DNA of 64,000 bases from an uncultured Pelagibacteraceae bacterium (GTDB lineage: Bacteria; Pseudomonadota; Alphaproteobacteria; Pelagibacterales; Pelagibacteraceae). Under the pieces are notes generated by a model that searched no databases, was not told the DNA's origin, and saw only the letters and a program-made list of their open reading frames with translations. A program made the position numbers and the translations under genes. Below are positions 33,012-44,844 of this stretch, piece after piece (position 1 is the first letter of the stretch; every line of letters starts with the position of its first letter). Where the stretch lies: the NCBI GenBank assembly GCA_902588585.1, contig CACIPQ010000001.1:62001-126000 (forward strand), in the 5' to 3' direction.

Positions 33012-33682
33012 CTAACAATGCTTTCCCATTTAGTATTTACGGGGTCTTTGATATTTTCAAATAATTTTTTTATTCTTTTATAGTCTTGGTAATTATCTAT
33101 TGACAATTTTTTCTTTATCTTTTTTTTAAAATTGTAAGGAGATTTATATTTCTTATAATTAAATTTTTTCTTACTCATAGTAACACAGACATGTTCTTTA
33201 TCGCCTTCAATTATAGGTCTTTTGTTTAATTCCCTTAATACTTTTACATAAAATACTTGAACAACAACTCCGTATGGTAAATTAAAAATCTTATGAGTGT
33301 CCAAATAATCAAGCTTGTTTTTCCTAAAAAAATTTAAAGTTTTTTTTATAAATGAACCATCAGGCAGAGGGTTGTCTGAGGTTGCCCTGATAACAATATC
33401 ATTATCTCTAAGTTTTTTAGTGGCATTTAAATATCTTGAAAAAACATTTTTATGACTACCTCTGGATGTTTCTAGTTTATATTTTTTTAAAGTTTTATTT
33501 AAAATATCGTCTTTTTTAATTGAAGGTATAGCAAGAATTACTTTATGACCTAAATTTGATAGCCTTCTAGAGCAAAGAACTGCTAAGGGTAATTTTAATT
33601 TTGATAATGGCATGAGAACTTTGGCTGGCAATCTATACGACTGGATCCTAGCCTGGAGAACAATTAAAATTTTTTTTTTCAT
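33008..33682 (-). CDS. SpsF/PseF-like cytidylyltransferase
   Basis: A 224-aa protein of the SpsF family, cytidylyltransferase-like proteins found in pseudaminic acid and spore-coat glycan clusters. IVLQARIQSYRLPAKVLMPL (about 6-25) is the nucleotide-binding loop, and DNDIVIRATSDNPLPDG resembles the TGDxP/D metal region. It overlaps both neighbours by 4 nt. By context it could be the CMP-pseudaminic acid synthetase, although the 19208 NeuA-like protein is an alternative. Confidence 0.75.
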   Translation of the reverse strand: MKKKILIVLQARIQSYRLPAKVLMPLSKLKLPLAVLCSRRLSNLGHKVILAIPSIKKDDILNKTLKKYKLETSRGSHKNVFSRYLNATKKLRDNDIVIRATSDNPLPDGSFIKKTLNFFRKNKLDYLDTHKIFNLPYGVVVQVFYVKVLRELNKRPIIEGDKEHVCVTMSKKKFNYKKYKSPYNFKKKIKKKLSIDNYQDYKRIKKLFENIKDPVNTKWESIVR

Positions 33683-34338
33683 GAATATGCAGCTCTAACA
33701 ATACAGGCCCAACGAGGTAAGCCCTTGGTTTTTTTTGCAGTACCATGGGGAACATATTTTCCCAAAATCAAAAGGTCGCCAGTTTTAAAAGTAATTTCAG
33801 CAACTTTCTTTTTCCATAAATTTTGATTTTTAAGTATTGGATAACCTGATTTATTTATTAAATGATTGTATGGTTTATTTTTAAAATTTTTTGAAACTAT
33901 TAATCCACCAGAAGATTTTGGAATACTATGCAGTGCTATCCAGAAAACAAAAAAGTTTTTTTTGTTTACACCCACAAACTCTTGGTGCATAGGGTAATTT
34001 CTTTTGTCATTTTTTTCAATTATTCTTACTCCTTTAGATAAAATTTTTATTTTATTATTAGAATATTCTTTTGATATTTTAGAAATTTTAGGTACCACAA
34101 TTTTTTTCAAAGTTTTCAAATTTTTAAAACTATCATAAATCTTCGGCCATTTATTATTTTTTCTAGATTCTAAATAATCTGTCTGAAATTTTTTGTAAGT
34201 GAAATGATATCTTTTATTATTCGATTTAATATTCCTAAAAATTTTATAATGAATTTCTTTTAAAATTTTTTTTATATCAGACTCTGATAAAAAGTTTTTA
34301 ATTTTCCTAATTTCATTTGAATGAATTTTTTTTTTCAT
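33679..34338 (-). CDS. PhyH-like dioxygenase-type protein
   Basis: A 219-aa lysine-rich protein with a pattern of the 2-oxoglutarate/Fe(II) dioxygenase fold: a possible His-x-Glu in MHQEFVG, GDLLILGKYVPHGTAKK with the second His, and a late Arg in WACIVRAAY. HxE in place of HxD resembles the 23133 product. It is packed directly against PseC (0 nt) and overlaps the SpsF-like gene by 4 nt. A hydroxylase for an amino sugar or its substituent is possible. Similarity is weak and I would not call it catalytic without a structure prediction. Confidence 0.5.
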   Translation of the reverse strand: MKKKIHSNEIRKIKNFLSESDIKKILKEIHYKIFRNIKSNNKRYHFTYKKFQTDYLESRKNNKWPKIYDSFKNLKTLKKIVVPKISKISKEYSNNKIKILSKGVRIIEKNDKRNYPMHQEFVGVNKKNFFVFWIALHSIPKSSGGLIVSKNFKNKPYNHLINKSGYPILKNQNLWKKKVAEITFKTGDLLILGKYVPHGTAKKTKGLPRWACIVRAAYS

Positions 34339-35505
34339 TTATTTCACGCCTGTTAATTTTTTTATATATTTTATTATTTTATAAACTTCTTCATCTTTTA
34401 AACCATAGTAAATTGGTAACGAAACTGTTTTTTCATAAAATTTTAATGAATTAGGAAAAGCTTTTTTTTTAAATCCAAATTTTTTTTTATAAAATGGCTG
34501 AGTATGCATTGGGGTATAGTGTACCTGTAAATGAATATTTCTTTCTTTTAACTTATTAAAAAAATTAAACTTAGAAATTTTCATTTTTTTAAAGTCAATT
34601 AACAAAGGATATAAATGATAGGCGTTTCTAATTTTTTTTCTTTTTGGTGGCGTTATAAATCCATTGATATTTTTAAATGCCGAATCATATATAGACGCAA
34701 TTTTGTTCCTACGAATTATAAATTTTTCCAATTTTTTTAATTGGCTTGTGCCTAGCGCGCACTGAAAATCAGTTATCCTGTAATTATATCCCAATGTTGA
34801 CATTTCATACAGCCATGGAGTTTTTTTTAGTTTCGTCTTTGAAAAATTTTTTAATATACCGTGAGATCTTAGTAGTTTTATTTTTTCATAAATTTTTTTA
34901 TTATTGGTTAAAACTGAACCGCCCTCACCTGTAGTTATGCTTTTTACTGGATGATAGCTATGAGTAACTACATCGGCATATTTACATGCATACTTTATAT
35001 CTCCATAAAACTTAGCTCCGATTGCATGACAGTTATCATTGACCAACTGAATTTTATATTTTTTTGAAATTTTTTTTAAGGCCTTCCAATCACAAGGGAA
35101 ACCTCCGTAATCTACTGCAATAATAGCTTTGATTTTTTTTTTTAATTTTTTATATTTTTGTATTTTTTTTATTATCTTTTTAGGATCAATATTGTAGGTT
35201 TTTAAATCAATATCAACAAAGTCGGGTTTAGCTCCGTTATAAATAGCAGAGTTAGGGCTAGCTAAAAAGCCAATCGGGGATGTTAGGATAACATCATTTT
35301 TTTTCCATCCCAAAGCATTTCCAGAAAGATGTAAAGCTGCAGTCCCGCTAGAAACAACACAACAAAATTTTGAACCAAATTTGTTTTTTAAAGAATTTTC
35401 AAATTTTTGAATCTCCGGCCCTTGTGTAATTAAATTATTTTTAAGTGATTTTAAAACAGAATTTATATCACTTCTGTCTAGATACTGTCTTCCATAGCTT
35501 ATCAT
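34339..35505 (-). CDS. pseC: PseC-like UDP-4-keto-sugar aminotransferase
   Basis: A 388-aa PLP-dependent aminotransferase that fits PseC, the second step of pseudaminic acid synthesis (UDP-4-keto-6-deoxy-AltNAc to the 4-amino sugar). The N-terminus ISYGRQYLDRSDINSVLKSL and ITQGPEIQKFE is typical, followed by VSSGTAALHLS, LVNDNCHAIGAKF and HSYHPVKSITTGEGGSVLT with the PLP lysine. HYTPMHTQPFYKKKFG near the end is also characteristic. The length is usual and pseB lies directly upstream, 16 nt away, which strengthens the call. Confidence 0.9.
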   Translation of the reverse strand: MISYGRQYLDRSDINSVLKSLKNNLITQGPEIQKFENSLKNKFGSKFCCVVSSGTAALHLSGNALGWKKNDVILTSPIGFLASPNSAIYNGAKPDFVDIDLKTYNIDPKKIIKKIQKYKKLKKKIKAIIAVDYGGFPCDWKALKKISKKYKIQLVNDNCHAIGAKFYGDIKYACKYADVVTHSYHPVKSITTGEGGSVLTNNKKIYEKIKLLRSHGILKNFSKTKLKKTPWLYEMSTLGYNYRITDFQCALGTSQLKKLEKFIIRRNKIASIYDSAFKNINGFITPPKRKKIRNAYHLYPLLIDFKKMKISKFNFFNKLKERNIHLQVHYTPMHTQPFYKKKFGFKKKAFPNSLKFYEKTVSLPIYYGLKDEEVYKIIKYIKKLTGVK

Positions 35506-35521
35506 GATGATTTTATTGTCT

Positions 35522-37384
<1,863 letters not shown>

Positions 37385-37385
<1 letters not shown>

Positions 37386-38716
37386 TAACCTAATAATTCT
37401 TTATTGTTTCTCAAGAAAGAAGGGCTGATTTTATAATTTTCTGAATAAAAAAATTCGTTTTTAAAAATATCCCAAAACTTTTCTTGTAAATAAAAATCAT
37501 CATCCGATAATTCTAATTTTCTATCTAAGAAATCATTCATTTCGTGGCTTACATTCCTGATCTCATCAACTGAATTATTAACAACTTTTACTCCCATTTT
37601 TTTAAAATCATTATCCTTAATAATTAAACCCACATTTGAATTAGCAATTTCTGTGAATGTATAAAATCTTTTTTCTTTTTCGTTATATAGTTTTTGTGGA
37701 ATAAAAAAAATATCTTCTCCTGTAAATTGAAAAAATTTTTTTTTCGATATTTGATTGCTTACTTTTTTTTCTTGTTTTAGCTTTTCTCTTTCAACAGATC
37801 TTAATTGAATATTAATCAATACTATTGGTTTCCTAAGAAAATTCATAACCTTGTCCAATCCACTTTCTGTGCCCACAAAAAATTTAGATTTCAATAGCAA
37901 ATATATATCTAGGTAATCTGATTTGTAGTTTCCTTGACTATAATCAAAAATATTTTTACCATTAAAATTCATCTTTTTTTCTGAAATATTTCCCACTCTT
38001 ATTAAGAAAAATTTTTTATTAGAAAAATCTTTTGCAAAATCAATAAAATCATCTGGAGAAAAATTTCTAAAATTGTGGTACGACAGGTCCATTTCTGGTA
38101 ACTGATATTTTTTATAAGCTCCATCTCTGTTACAAAAAGTTATAATTTCTTGCTCTGAATTAATATTCATGAAATTATTTATTTTTCTAAATTCATCGTC
38201 ACACTTAATAAGATCATTTTTACTAAAGTTAATGAATGGTTCATTTATGCTTTTGTAGTTTTCAACATCTGATTTGCTGCTTCTAAAATATCCTAGAAAA
38301 TCATCTAAATTAACCTGAAATCTTTTGAGTCTTAAAATTGAAATCACTTTATAAATATTTTGAATTATAGAATTAAATATAACAAAAATTAGTTTTTTTT
38401 TGGGACTTACAAGAATCAAGCCTTCTGTGACTTTCTCAATCCAAAATTTATTTGTAATTTTTCTTTTTCCATAATAAATATTAAAACTATCAGGTATAAA
38501 AATGATATCTTTATAAACAAAGTTTTGTTTTTTTTTTCTAGATAAATAAACCTTTAAATTTGTGCTTCCACCTAAAAAATAATTTAATTGATAAAATCTT
38601 ATTTTTTTTAAGTAAAAGTAAGGAATTAAAATAACTGTTACGGGAAAAAATATTATAAAATTTAAACAAGCCTTCAATAATGAAAAAGCTATCTTAATAT
38701 ATTTCTTAATAAACAT
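37385..38716 (-). CDS. TIGR04372-type glycosyltransferase
   Basis: A 443-aa protein that fits the putative glycosyltransferase family TIGR04372, as I recall its pattern. FLIRVGNISEKKMNF, IFDYSQGNYKSDYLDIYLLLKSKFF and VGTESGLDKVMNFLRKPIVLIN are the family's C-terminal segments. An N-terminal hydrophobic segment near residues 7-32 could anchor it in the inner membrane. It is related to the split gene at 42107-43565. It lies beside the ABC exporter (4 nt), consistent with lipid-linked glycan assembly. Confidence 0.7.
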
Positions 38717-38720
38717 AAGA

Positions 38721-40532
38721 TTATTTTTTAATTATCTGATTTTCATCAATTAGACTCATCTTTTCAAATTTTTTATTTTTACTAATCAATGTTGAATAAT
38801 CTTCAAAATTTAATATTTTTCCGTTATCAAAAAAAATTATTTTATGACAGTTCCTTAAAGATTTAACCCTGTGCGAAATTACTATTATCGTCGAATTTTT
38901 GAATACTTTAAAAATATTTTCTATTATTTTACTTTCATTAATAGAATCTACAGCGTTAGTCGCCTCATCGAGAATAATTAGTTCGGGATTATTATAGATT
39001 GCTCTTGCTATAATTACTCTTTGTGCTTGACCGCCGCTTAATCTAACGCCATTTTCACCGATTACAGTTTTGTAAGAGTCCTTTAAATTTTCTATGAAAT
39101 GAGATATTTCGGCAATTTCACAAGCTTTTTTAACTTTTTCATGACTTATTTCTTTATCAAATTTTCCAAATGCAACATTTGCAGCGACACTAGAGTCTAA
39201 TAAATAACCCTTTTGTGGCGCATAACCTATTCCCTTTATTTTTAAATTTTGATTAGGGATCAATAAATCTTTATCATCTAATAATATTTCTCCATCAGTA
39301 GGCTTTAAAAGACCCAGCAGTAAATCAACAAATGTGGTTTTGCCGCTGCCACTTTCTCCGGCTATGCCTATATATTGTCCTTTTTTTATTTGAACATTTA
39401 TACTGTCTAATGACTTTGATGTGGCATTTTTAAACTGATAACTAACATTTTGAAAATTAATATTTTTCTTTAATGATTTTTCTATCAATTCACTCTTTGA
39501 GCTTTGGTATTTATGAGAAAATGATGCATTATAATAATCATCATAAAGACTATCAAAGTAAGGCTTGTTATATCTGATTTGAATTAGATTGGTGTATATC
39601 AGTTGCATAGATGGCATGATTCTTTTTAAAGACATTGCAAGCAAACCCAATAGTGGAATTAGATGATACAAATTATCAAATCTACTTGCTATAGAAACAG
39701 CAACAATTAAAATTACACTAAATAAAAAAACCTCTATTAGAGCATTGGGGATATAGGAAAAAAGATTTATATTTATATTTGCATTTGTATATAATTTTAA
39801 ATTTGGAAAATATTTTGTTAAAAAAAAATTCTGAGTTTTATTAATCTTTGTTTCTTTAAAGGATCCAAATGCATCTGTAATTATTTTAGAAGAATTTGAA
39901 AAGAAACTTGGTATTGTTTCTCCAAGTCTGCTTATTTTATTTTTAATTTTTTTAAATAATAAAAAATAGAAAGCTACAAGAAAAACAGAAATGATTATAG
40001 TTATAGTCGGATCATAAAAAATTAAAAATAATATAATTATAAATGCGGAAAATACATTCTGAAATATTGCAAATATTGGAGCGATATAGCCAACTATAAC
40101 ATTGTGCATTCCAACTAATATTTTTTGAAACATATTAGCAGAGCTTGATAGTAGATAATTAGAATAACTTTGATCTAGGTAATAGTTAAAAACTTTAACA
40201 GATGTTTCTTTAAAGTAGTTTTCAAAAACAAAATCTTTATAGTATTGAGATAAAACTTTAAAACTTTGATTTATTAATAAGGAAAATAGTGTAACCAGCC
40301 CAAGGAATATTGTTAAATCTTTATTATTTAAATTTAATTCACTTTTAATAGACAAGATAATCTTATTTGTTTCTATTAATTCTGGGTTTATAAGAACACT
40401 TAAAAAAGGTAATACCGATACAATACCTAGTAAATCAGACAGGCTAGCCATCATAGAAATCAGCACTAAAAAAACGATTTGTTTTTTTTGTTTACCATCT
40501 AAGGTGCTCCAAATTTTTGAGTATTTTTTCAC
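38721..40532 (-). CDS. ABC transporter, fused membrane and ATPase domains (PglK/MsbA-like)
   Basis: A 603-aa half-transporter. Six membrane helices lie in about 1-315 and the ATPase domain in about 340-600. Walker A is GESGSGKTT, the signature is LSGGQAQRV and Walker B is LIILDEATNAVDS; the H-loop is VISHR. The start is GTG at 40532. The fusion order and length match flippases such as PglK, which move lipid-linked oligosaccharides across the inner membrane. It is the only export protein I see in the island, with no Wzx/Wzy, so it probably carries the island's product. Confidence 0.88.
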   Translation of the reverse strand: MKKYSKIWSTLDGKQKKQIVFLVLISMMASLSDLLGIVSVLPFLSVLINPELIETNKIILSIKSELNLNNKDLTIFLGLVTLFSLLINQSFKVLSQYYKDFVFENYFKETSVKVFNYYLDQSYSNYLLSSSANMFQKILVGMHNVIVGYIAPIFAIFQNVFSAFIIILFLIFYDPTITIIISVFLVAFYFLLFKKIKNKISRLGETIPSFFSNSSKIITDAFGSFKETKINKTQNFFLTKYFPNLKLYTNANININLFSYIPNALIEVFLFSVILIVAVSIASRFDNLYHLIPLLGLLAMSLKRIMPSMQLIYTNLIQIRYNKPYFDSLYDDYYNASFSHKYQSSKSELIEKSLKKNINFQNVSYQFKNATSKSLDSINVQIKKGQYIGIAGESGSGKTTFVDLLLGLLKPTDGEILLDDKDLLIPNQNLKIKGIGYAPQKGYLLDSSVAANVAFGKFDKEISHEKVKKACEIAEISHFIENLKDSYKTVIGENGVRLSGGQAQRVIIARAIYNNPELIILDEATNAVDSINESKIIENIFKVFKNSTIIVISHRVKSLRNCHKIIFFDNGKILNFEDYSTLISKNKKFEKMSLIDENQIIKK

Positions 40533-40542
40533 TATAAAATGA

Positions 40543-41646
40543 TTAAGATTTGTATTTTTTTAGAATATTTATTATTTTCTTAACTTCATTGATTTTATAA
40601 CCGGGTCCTGAAGGCAATCTAATAACATTTTTAGATATATCCAAAGAGTTATTTAAATTTTTTTTATAATCAAATAAATTTGTTTCGCTTAAAGTTCTTA
40701 AATTATAGTGAAGCTCAATATTATTATATTTACAAAATTTAATAAATTTTTTTCTTTTTTTTACAATAGCCAATATATAGATGGGTAAAGAGTTTTGTTT
40801 TTTGGAGTTTAAAACTTTAATAAATTTATTATTTCTAAAAGAATTTAGATATAAACTATTTATTAATTTTACTTGACTAATATTATGTTTTAAATTTGAT
40901 AAATTCGTTAATCCAACACTGGCATGTAGATTACTTGGTTTAAAATTTAAACCATTGATACTTGATAGCTCCATTTTAGCATTTTCTGGACTTGCATTAA
41001 CGCCATTATTTCTTATTGAGATTAATTTTTTTGCTAATTTATCTGAATTAGTTACACAAAAACCACCGTAGACCATATTTACTAGTTTGCTTATAGCTAG
41101 GGAAAAACAGCCAATTTCGTGCAAAGTTCCACAAAATGAATTTTTTTTAATTTTAACTGGAAAACATTGTGCCGAATCCTCAATTACAGAAAATTTAAAT
41201 TTTTTTTTTAATATTTCGAATTCACTATTGTAGGTAGGCTCCCCATTTAAATGAACTAAATAAACTAAATCTGGTTTATATTTTTTAATTTTTTTATTTA
41301 AGAGATTGAAAGAGACATGATGAGAACCTTTTTCTGTATCAACTAAAATAATTTTTGATCCCATTATTTTTGCTGGATTGATTGTTGCTATCCAGGTCAT
41401 ATTTGTACATATAACTTTTGATTTTTGATTAATATTTAAAGCAATTGTTGCCATCATTAATGCGCTGGTTCCGCTAGTAGTTAAAATTACATGTTTTACT
41501 TTTAGAAGATCTTTTAGTTTTTTTTCAAGTTTTAGACAGCTAGAACCCATGGTCATTTTATCTTTATTAATAAGTTTTTTTATTTCTTTGATGTAAATTT
41601 TTTTATCAGCTGAAGGTTTAAACCAAGGGAATTTATATTTTGTCAT
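40543..41646 (-). CDS. DegT/DnrJ/EryC1/StrS aminotransferase
   Basis: A 367-aa PLP-dependent sugar aminotransferase. LTTSGTSALMMA is the N-terminal loop, VIEDSAQCF holds the PLP Asp, and CFSLAISKLVNMVYGGFCVT has the PLP lysine, although the usual TxGEGG after it is changed to VNMVYGG. It lies between the ABC exporter and the WbuC cupin, 3-10 nt from each. The substrate is likely a 4-keto or 3-keto nucleotide sugar. Confidence 0.82.
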   Translation of the reverse strand: MTKYKFPWFKPSADKKIYIKEIKKLINKDKMTMGSSCLKLEKKLKDLLKVKHVILTTSGTSALMMATIALNINQKSKVICTNMTWIATINPAKIMGSKIILVDTEKGSHHVSFNLLNKKIKKYKPDLVYLVHLNGEPTYNSEFEILKKKFKFSVIEDSAQCFPVKIKKNSFCGTLHEIGCFSLAISKLVNMVYGGFCVTNSDKLAKKLISIRNNGVNASPENAKMELSSINGLNFKPSNLHASVGLTNLSNLKHNISQVKLINSLYLNSFRNNKFIKVLNSKKQNSLPIYILAIVKKRKKFIKFCKYNNIELHYNLRTLSETNLFDYKKNLNNSLDISKNVIRLPSGPGYKINEVKKIINILKKYKS

Positions 41647-41649
41647 TCT

Positions 41650-42105
41650 TTATCTCCAATCAGTATAGGAATTTTTACTTTTAGAAAATTTACCCTTACT
41701 AACTTCATAAAAAATTAAAAACGGTGATTTAATGATAAGTGTATGATAAGTTTTTTTTGGTATTTTATAGTAAAAAACTTTTTTAGAACCAAACTCTCCC
41801 ATTTCAATAGTCTTAATTACTTTTCCTCGCTTATTATAAATCAGAATATCAACTCGTCCCTTTATAATCATCATTGACTCTGCATTTCTAGGATGCATAT
41901 GTGATTTAACTTTATATTTTTTGGGATGTATTATTATCATTTCATTCAAAACATCATTTTTATTTTTATGAGTGCAAAGTCTAATAGTTTTGTCTGGATT
42001 TTTTTTAGCTAATTTTATTAAATATTTTATATCTCTTTGAGCAACAGTAATTAGGCTGTCCTTTGCATATAAAACCTTGTTGCTTTCTTTCCTAGTTTTT
42101 ATCAT
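41650..42105 (-). CDS. WbuC-family cupin metalloprotein
   Basis: A 151-aa single-domain cupin. The His-rich metal site is in KSHMHPRNAESMMIIKGRVDILIY (about 78-101, shown in part), and TYHTLIIKSP holds the later His. It resembles WbuC proteins, which occur widely in O-antigen clusters without an assigned reaction. It lies 3 nt after the aminotransferase start side and 1 nt from the split glycosyltransferase. A role as sugar isomerase or epimerase-like enzyme is possible. Confidence 0.75.
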   Translation of the reverse strand: MIKTRKESNKVLYAKDSLITVAQRDIKYLIKLAKKNPDKTIRLCTHKNKNDVLNEMIIIHPKKYKVKSHMHPRNAESMMIIKGRVDILIYNKRGKVIKTIEMGEFGSKKVFYYKIPKKTYHTLIIKSPFLIFYEVSKGKFSKSKNSYTDWR

Positions 42106-42106
42106 T

Positions 42107-42670
42107 CTAGTTTATTATATCTGAGTTTTTTTCTAAAAATTTTTCACTAGGGGCAGTATGTACAACCAAATCTAAAGAAAAATTTTTCTTTAATAGTTGG
42201 TTTCCCTTTTCAATAAATTCTTTCTGTAATTTACCTAAATTAAAATTTTTTATTGATCTTGATTGAGGGCTTGTTCTGTCCATTAACTCTTTGGTTGCAT
42301 CCAATATATCTTCATCAGTATTTTCTATGAGAGCCAATCCTTTATTTTTAAATGACTTTTCTACATTTGTCTGAATTGAAATATAATCTGGAGTAAAGTA
42401 TTCCTTTAGCTTCATCTTCATTCCGTTCTTATTATCTTTTAAAAGTCTTGGTAAGAATAAATCATACCGATTCATGCCTATTAATGTAGATATCAATGGT
42501 GTTTCAGATATTAAACTCGGTACGCCAAAATAATCCGCCATCACCATGTGTCCGGAGTCTGTTCCTAAGTAAAATCTACTTCTTGCCGACAAATATACGT
42601 CCCAAAAATCACTTTTTTTTTCGTGATGAGCGTAATCTATTACCCCTTTTTTTGTTTTAACAATTGGCAT
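42107..42670 (-). CDS. TIGR04372-type glycosyltransferase, C-terminal fragment
   Basis: This 187-aa frame carries the C-terminal half of a TIGR04372-type glycosyltransferase: GVIDYAHHEKKSDFWDVYLSAR, then YLGTDSGHMVMADYFGVPSL. Its apparent start (ATG at 42670) overlaps the end of the upstream 302-aa frame, which ends in the preceding segment of the same family. The two frames differ by one base at an A8 run (42670-42677). Either the gene is broken, the run is read by slippage, or the base is an assembly error. I do not think it is an independent gene. Confidence 0.7.
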   Translation of the reverse strand: MPIVKTKKGVIDYAHHEKKSDFWDVYLSARSRFYLGTDSGHMVMADYFGVPSLISETPLISTLIGMNRYDLFLPRLLKDNKNGMKMKLKEYFTPDYISIQTNVEKSFKNKGLALIENTDEDILDATKELMDRTSPQSRSIKNFNLGKLQKEFIEKGNQLLKKNFSLDLVVHTAPSEKFLEKNSDIIN

Positions 42671-43565
42671 TTTTTTTGTTTCCCATTATGAAAACCTTTC
42701 CGCCCAAATTTACTATGAATTCAATTGATTTATTAAACTTTTTTATGTGCGAATTTTTAAATGAATCATAATCATAATCATTTTTTGTACTTCCTGATCT
42801 TGCATGGACTGTAACAAACCAATCATTACTACTTATGCCAAAATCTCTTGCTAATTTCTTATTGCCTTCTTCCAAGTGTTCTTTAGTTAAATTAAAAAAA
42901 GATTTATTTAAGTTCTCTTTGTATTTTTTTTGTAAAATTTGATTTTTGGAGAATTCATTAATAAAATAACTTCTCTTGAAAGGAGATACCCCTAAATCAA
43001 GTGGAGCTTTAAAATATTTTTCCAAGAATAGAGTATTTCTAGTAAAATCAAGATCTTTAATTATATTTATTCGTTTTTCAAAATAAGTAAATAAAGTTTT
43101 GTTTGTAATCAGATCTTTGTTCGAATTTATATAAGATATTGGGTAATCATCAATTAATCCTAGCTCTTTAGCTTGTATTAAAGTCGAAGCGTTATGTGTA
43201 TTCCCAAGAGAACCACAAAAAACTTGCCAAGGAATAAGGTGTTGAAATTTATGGTCTAATTTAAATTTTTTTAACCAATTTAACTTTATATTAATATATT
43301 CTTTCAATTCATAAAAAAAATCAAAGTTGTTTTCATGTAAAAAAGAGTAATATTTCTCTAAAATTAATGGATTTAACGGAAATTTTCTTTTTAAATTCAT
43401 AAATAATTTTTTTTTTTTTTCAATGTCTCTTATTTTTTCAATTTTTAAAATTGATTTCTCTTCATCAGATTTTCTAAAAAATAAAATCTTATAATTGACA
43501 GGTTTAATTAAATACCGAGTTACTGAATTATTAATTATTTTTTTAATTTTTGATAAATTTTTCAT
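42657..43565 (-). CDS. TIGR04372-type glycosyltransferase, N-terminal fragment
   Basis: This 302-aa frame is the N-terminal part of the same glycosyltransferase. Near the end it has WFVTVHARSGSTKNDYD and IVNLGGKVFIMGNKK, after which it falls out of frame at the A8 run and stops at NANC. Removing one A restores a protein of about 485 residues in which KVFIMGNKK joins to MPIVKTKKGVIDYAH, matching the family order. A second homopolymer, T14 on the plus strand (43407-43420), encodes its EKKKKL stretch. It is a likely pseudogene or phase-variable gene. Confidence 0.7.
   Translation of the reverse strand: MKNLSKIKKIINNSVTRYLIKPVNYKILFFRKSDEEKSILKIEKIRDIEKKKKLFMNLKRKFPLNPLILEKYYSFLHENNFDFFYELKEYINIKLNWLKKFKLDHKFQHLIPWQVFCGSLGNTHNASTLIQAKELGLIDDYPISYINSNKDLITNKTLFTYFEKRINIIKDLDFTRNTLFLEKYFKAPLDLGVSPFKRSYFINEFSKNQILQKKYKENLNKSFFNLTKEHLEEGNKKLARDFGISSNDWFVTVHARSGSTKNDYDYDSFKNSHIKKFNKSIEFIVNLGGKVFIMGNKKNANC
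42670..42677 (-). other. A8 homopolymer at a frameshift
   Basis: Eight consecutive A residues on the coding strand (T on the plus strand) lie exactly where the two glycosyltransferase frames meet. Seven would keep the frame. Slippage at such tracts causes phase variation or transcriptional slippage in AT-rich bacteria; sequencing error is the main alternative. Confidence 0.6.
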
Positions 43566-43588
43566 TTTAAAATTTAATGATAGATTTA

Positions 43589-44827
43589 TTATGACTTTAT
43601 TATTTTATATTCTGGCAAAGGAACGATGAAGCAGCCGCCGTTATCCAGGAATCTTTTGTGTTTTTTTATAATCTGATCCTTGTATCGCCATGCTAAAATT
43701 ACAATATAATCAGGTTTATCTTTGTAAATTCTTGAAGAAGCATGTACAGGAATATGGAATCCGGGACTATAAAGATTTTGCTTAACTGTAAAATCATCAT
43801 ACAAATTTTTAAGGTAGTTCATATTATAGTGATACATTAGAGTTGTCGATGTAGCCGATGCTCCGTAACCAGCTATTTCTTTTTTGTCTGAAATTATTTT
43901 TTTTATTTTATTTATAAAATTTTGTTTAGAAGATTCAATTTTTTTTGAATAATTCTCGAATAATTCTCTTTTATTAAATCCATAATTTTTTTCTTCTTCG
44001 ATGCATTTATTTACTGAATTATCTACATTTTTTATTCCATCTAGTAATTGTAAAACACATCTCATTGAACCCCCTTTTACCAGGTTGGTTTCAACATCAA
44101 TGATTTGTAGGCCCAGTTTTTCAAAATATTTTTTAAGCGGTTCCACTCTAAAATAAGATAAATGTTCATGATAGGTAAAATCCCAAACAAAATTTTTTAT
44201 TTGCAAAGGCAAATAAAAAGTCTCAAAAAAGAATATGCTTTTTTTGTTCATTATATTTCTTACGCCCTTAAAAAAATCATCTAAATCGTCTATGTTGGCC
44301 ACTACATTATTTGCAGAAATAACATCTGCGAAACCATGCTTTTTTTTTAAAATTTTAGAAAACTTCTCTGTAAAAAACTCGGTTACTGTAGGAATTCCTC
44401 TTTTTTTAGCTATTTCTGCAATATTTGGCATTGGATCGATACCTAAAACTTTCATGCCATAATTTTTAAAATAACTTAAAAGTGTTCCATCATTGCTTCC
44501 TATATCAACCGCCAAGCCAACTTTATTTGGTTTAAACTTATTAATTATGCTTAGAGCTGAATCTTTAAAATGTTTACTTAACCCAAATGAACTTGATGTT
44601 TCGTAAGTATAATTTAAATAAACTTCAGATGGATCTATAACATGATCTAACTGACCGTTTCCACAATCGGCGCAAACACAAAGCGTTATAGGAACCAATT
44701 CATGTTTCTTTGACAAATTAGACTTAGCAACATAATCATCTGCCCATGGACTCGGGGTTAATACTAATGACTTTTTTAAACTTTTGCTCTTGCAAAGCCT
44801 GCAGTCAGTTCGCTGATAGTAATTCAC
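43589..44827 (-). CDS. Sugar C-methyltransferase-like protein
   Basis: A 412-aa class I methyltransferase with the three-part layout of NDP-sugar C-methyltransferases (NovU/TylCIII type). An N-terminal zinc module has CRLCKS and CVCADCGNGQ. The SAM-binding motif is GLAVDIGSNDGTLLSYF, with GIDPMPNIAEIAKKRG. The C-terminal domain has EIAGYGASATSTTLMYHYN. These enzymes make branched methyl sugars from keto-sugar nucleotides. It lies next to the split glycosyltransferase and the large radical SAM gene. The plus-strand gene at 22028 is a shorter relative. Confidence 0.82.
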   Translation of the reverse strand: MNYYQRTDCRLCKSKSLKKSLVLTPSPWADDYVAKSNLSKKHELVPITLCVCADCGNGQLDHVIDPSEVYLNYTYETSSSFGLSKHFKDSALSIINKFKPNKVGLAVDIGSNDGTLLSYFKNYGMKVLGIDPMPNIAEIAKKRGIPTVTEFFTEKFSKILKKKHGFADVISANNVVANIDDLDDFFKGVRNIMNKKSIFFFETFYLPLQIKNFVWDFTYHEHLSYFRVEPLKKYFEKLGLQIIDVETNLVKGGSMRCVLQLLDGIKNVDNSVNKCIEEEKNYGFNKRELFENYSKKIESSKQNFINKIKKIISDKKEIAGYGASATSTTLMYHYNMNYLKNLYDDFTVKQNLYSPGFHIPVHASSRIYKDKPDYIVILAWRYKDQIIKKHKRFLDNGGCFIVPLPEYKIIKS

Positions 44828-44844
44828 TTTAAATTTTTTTAGAT

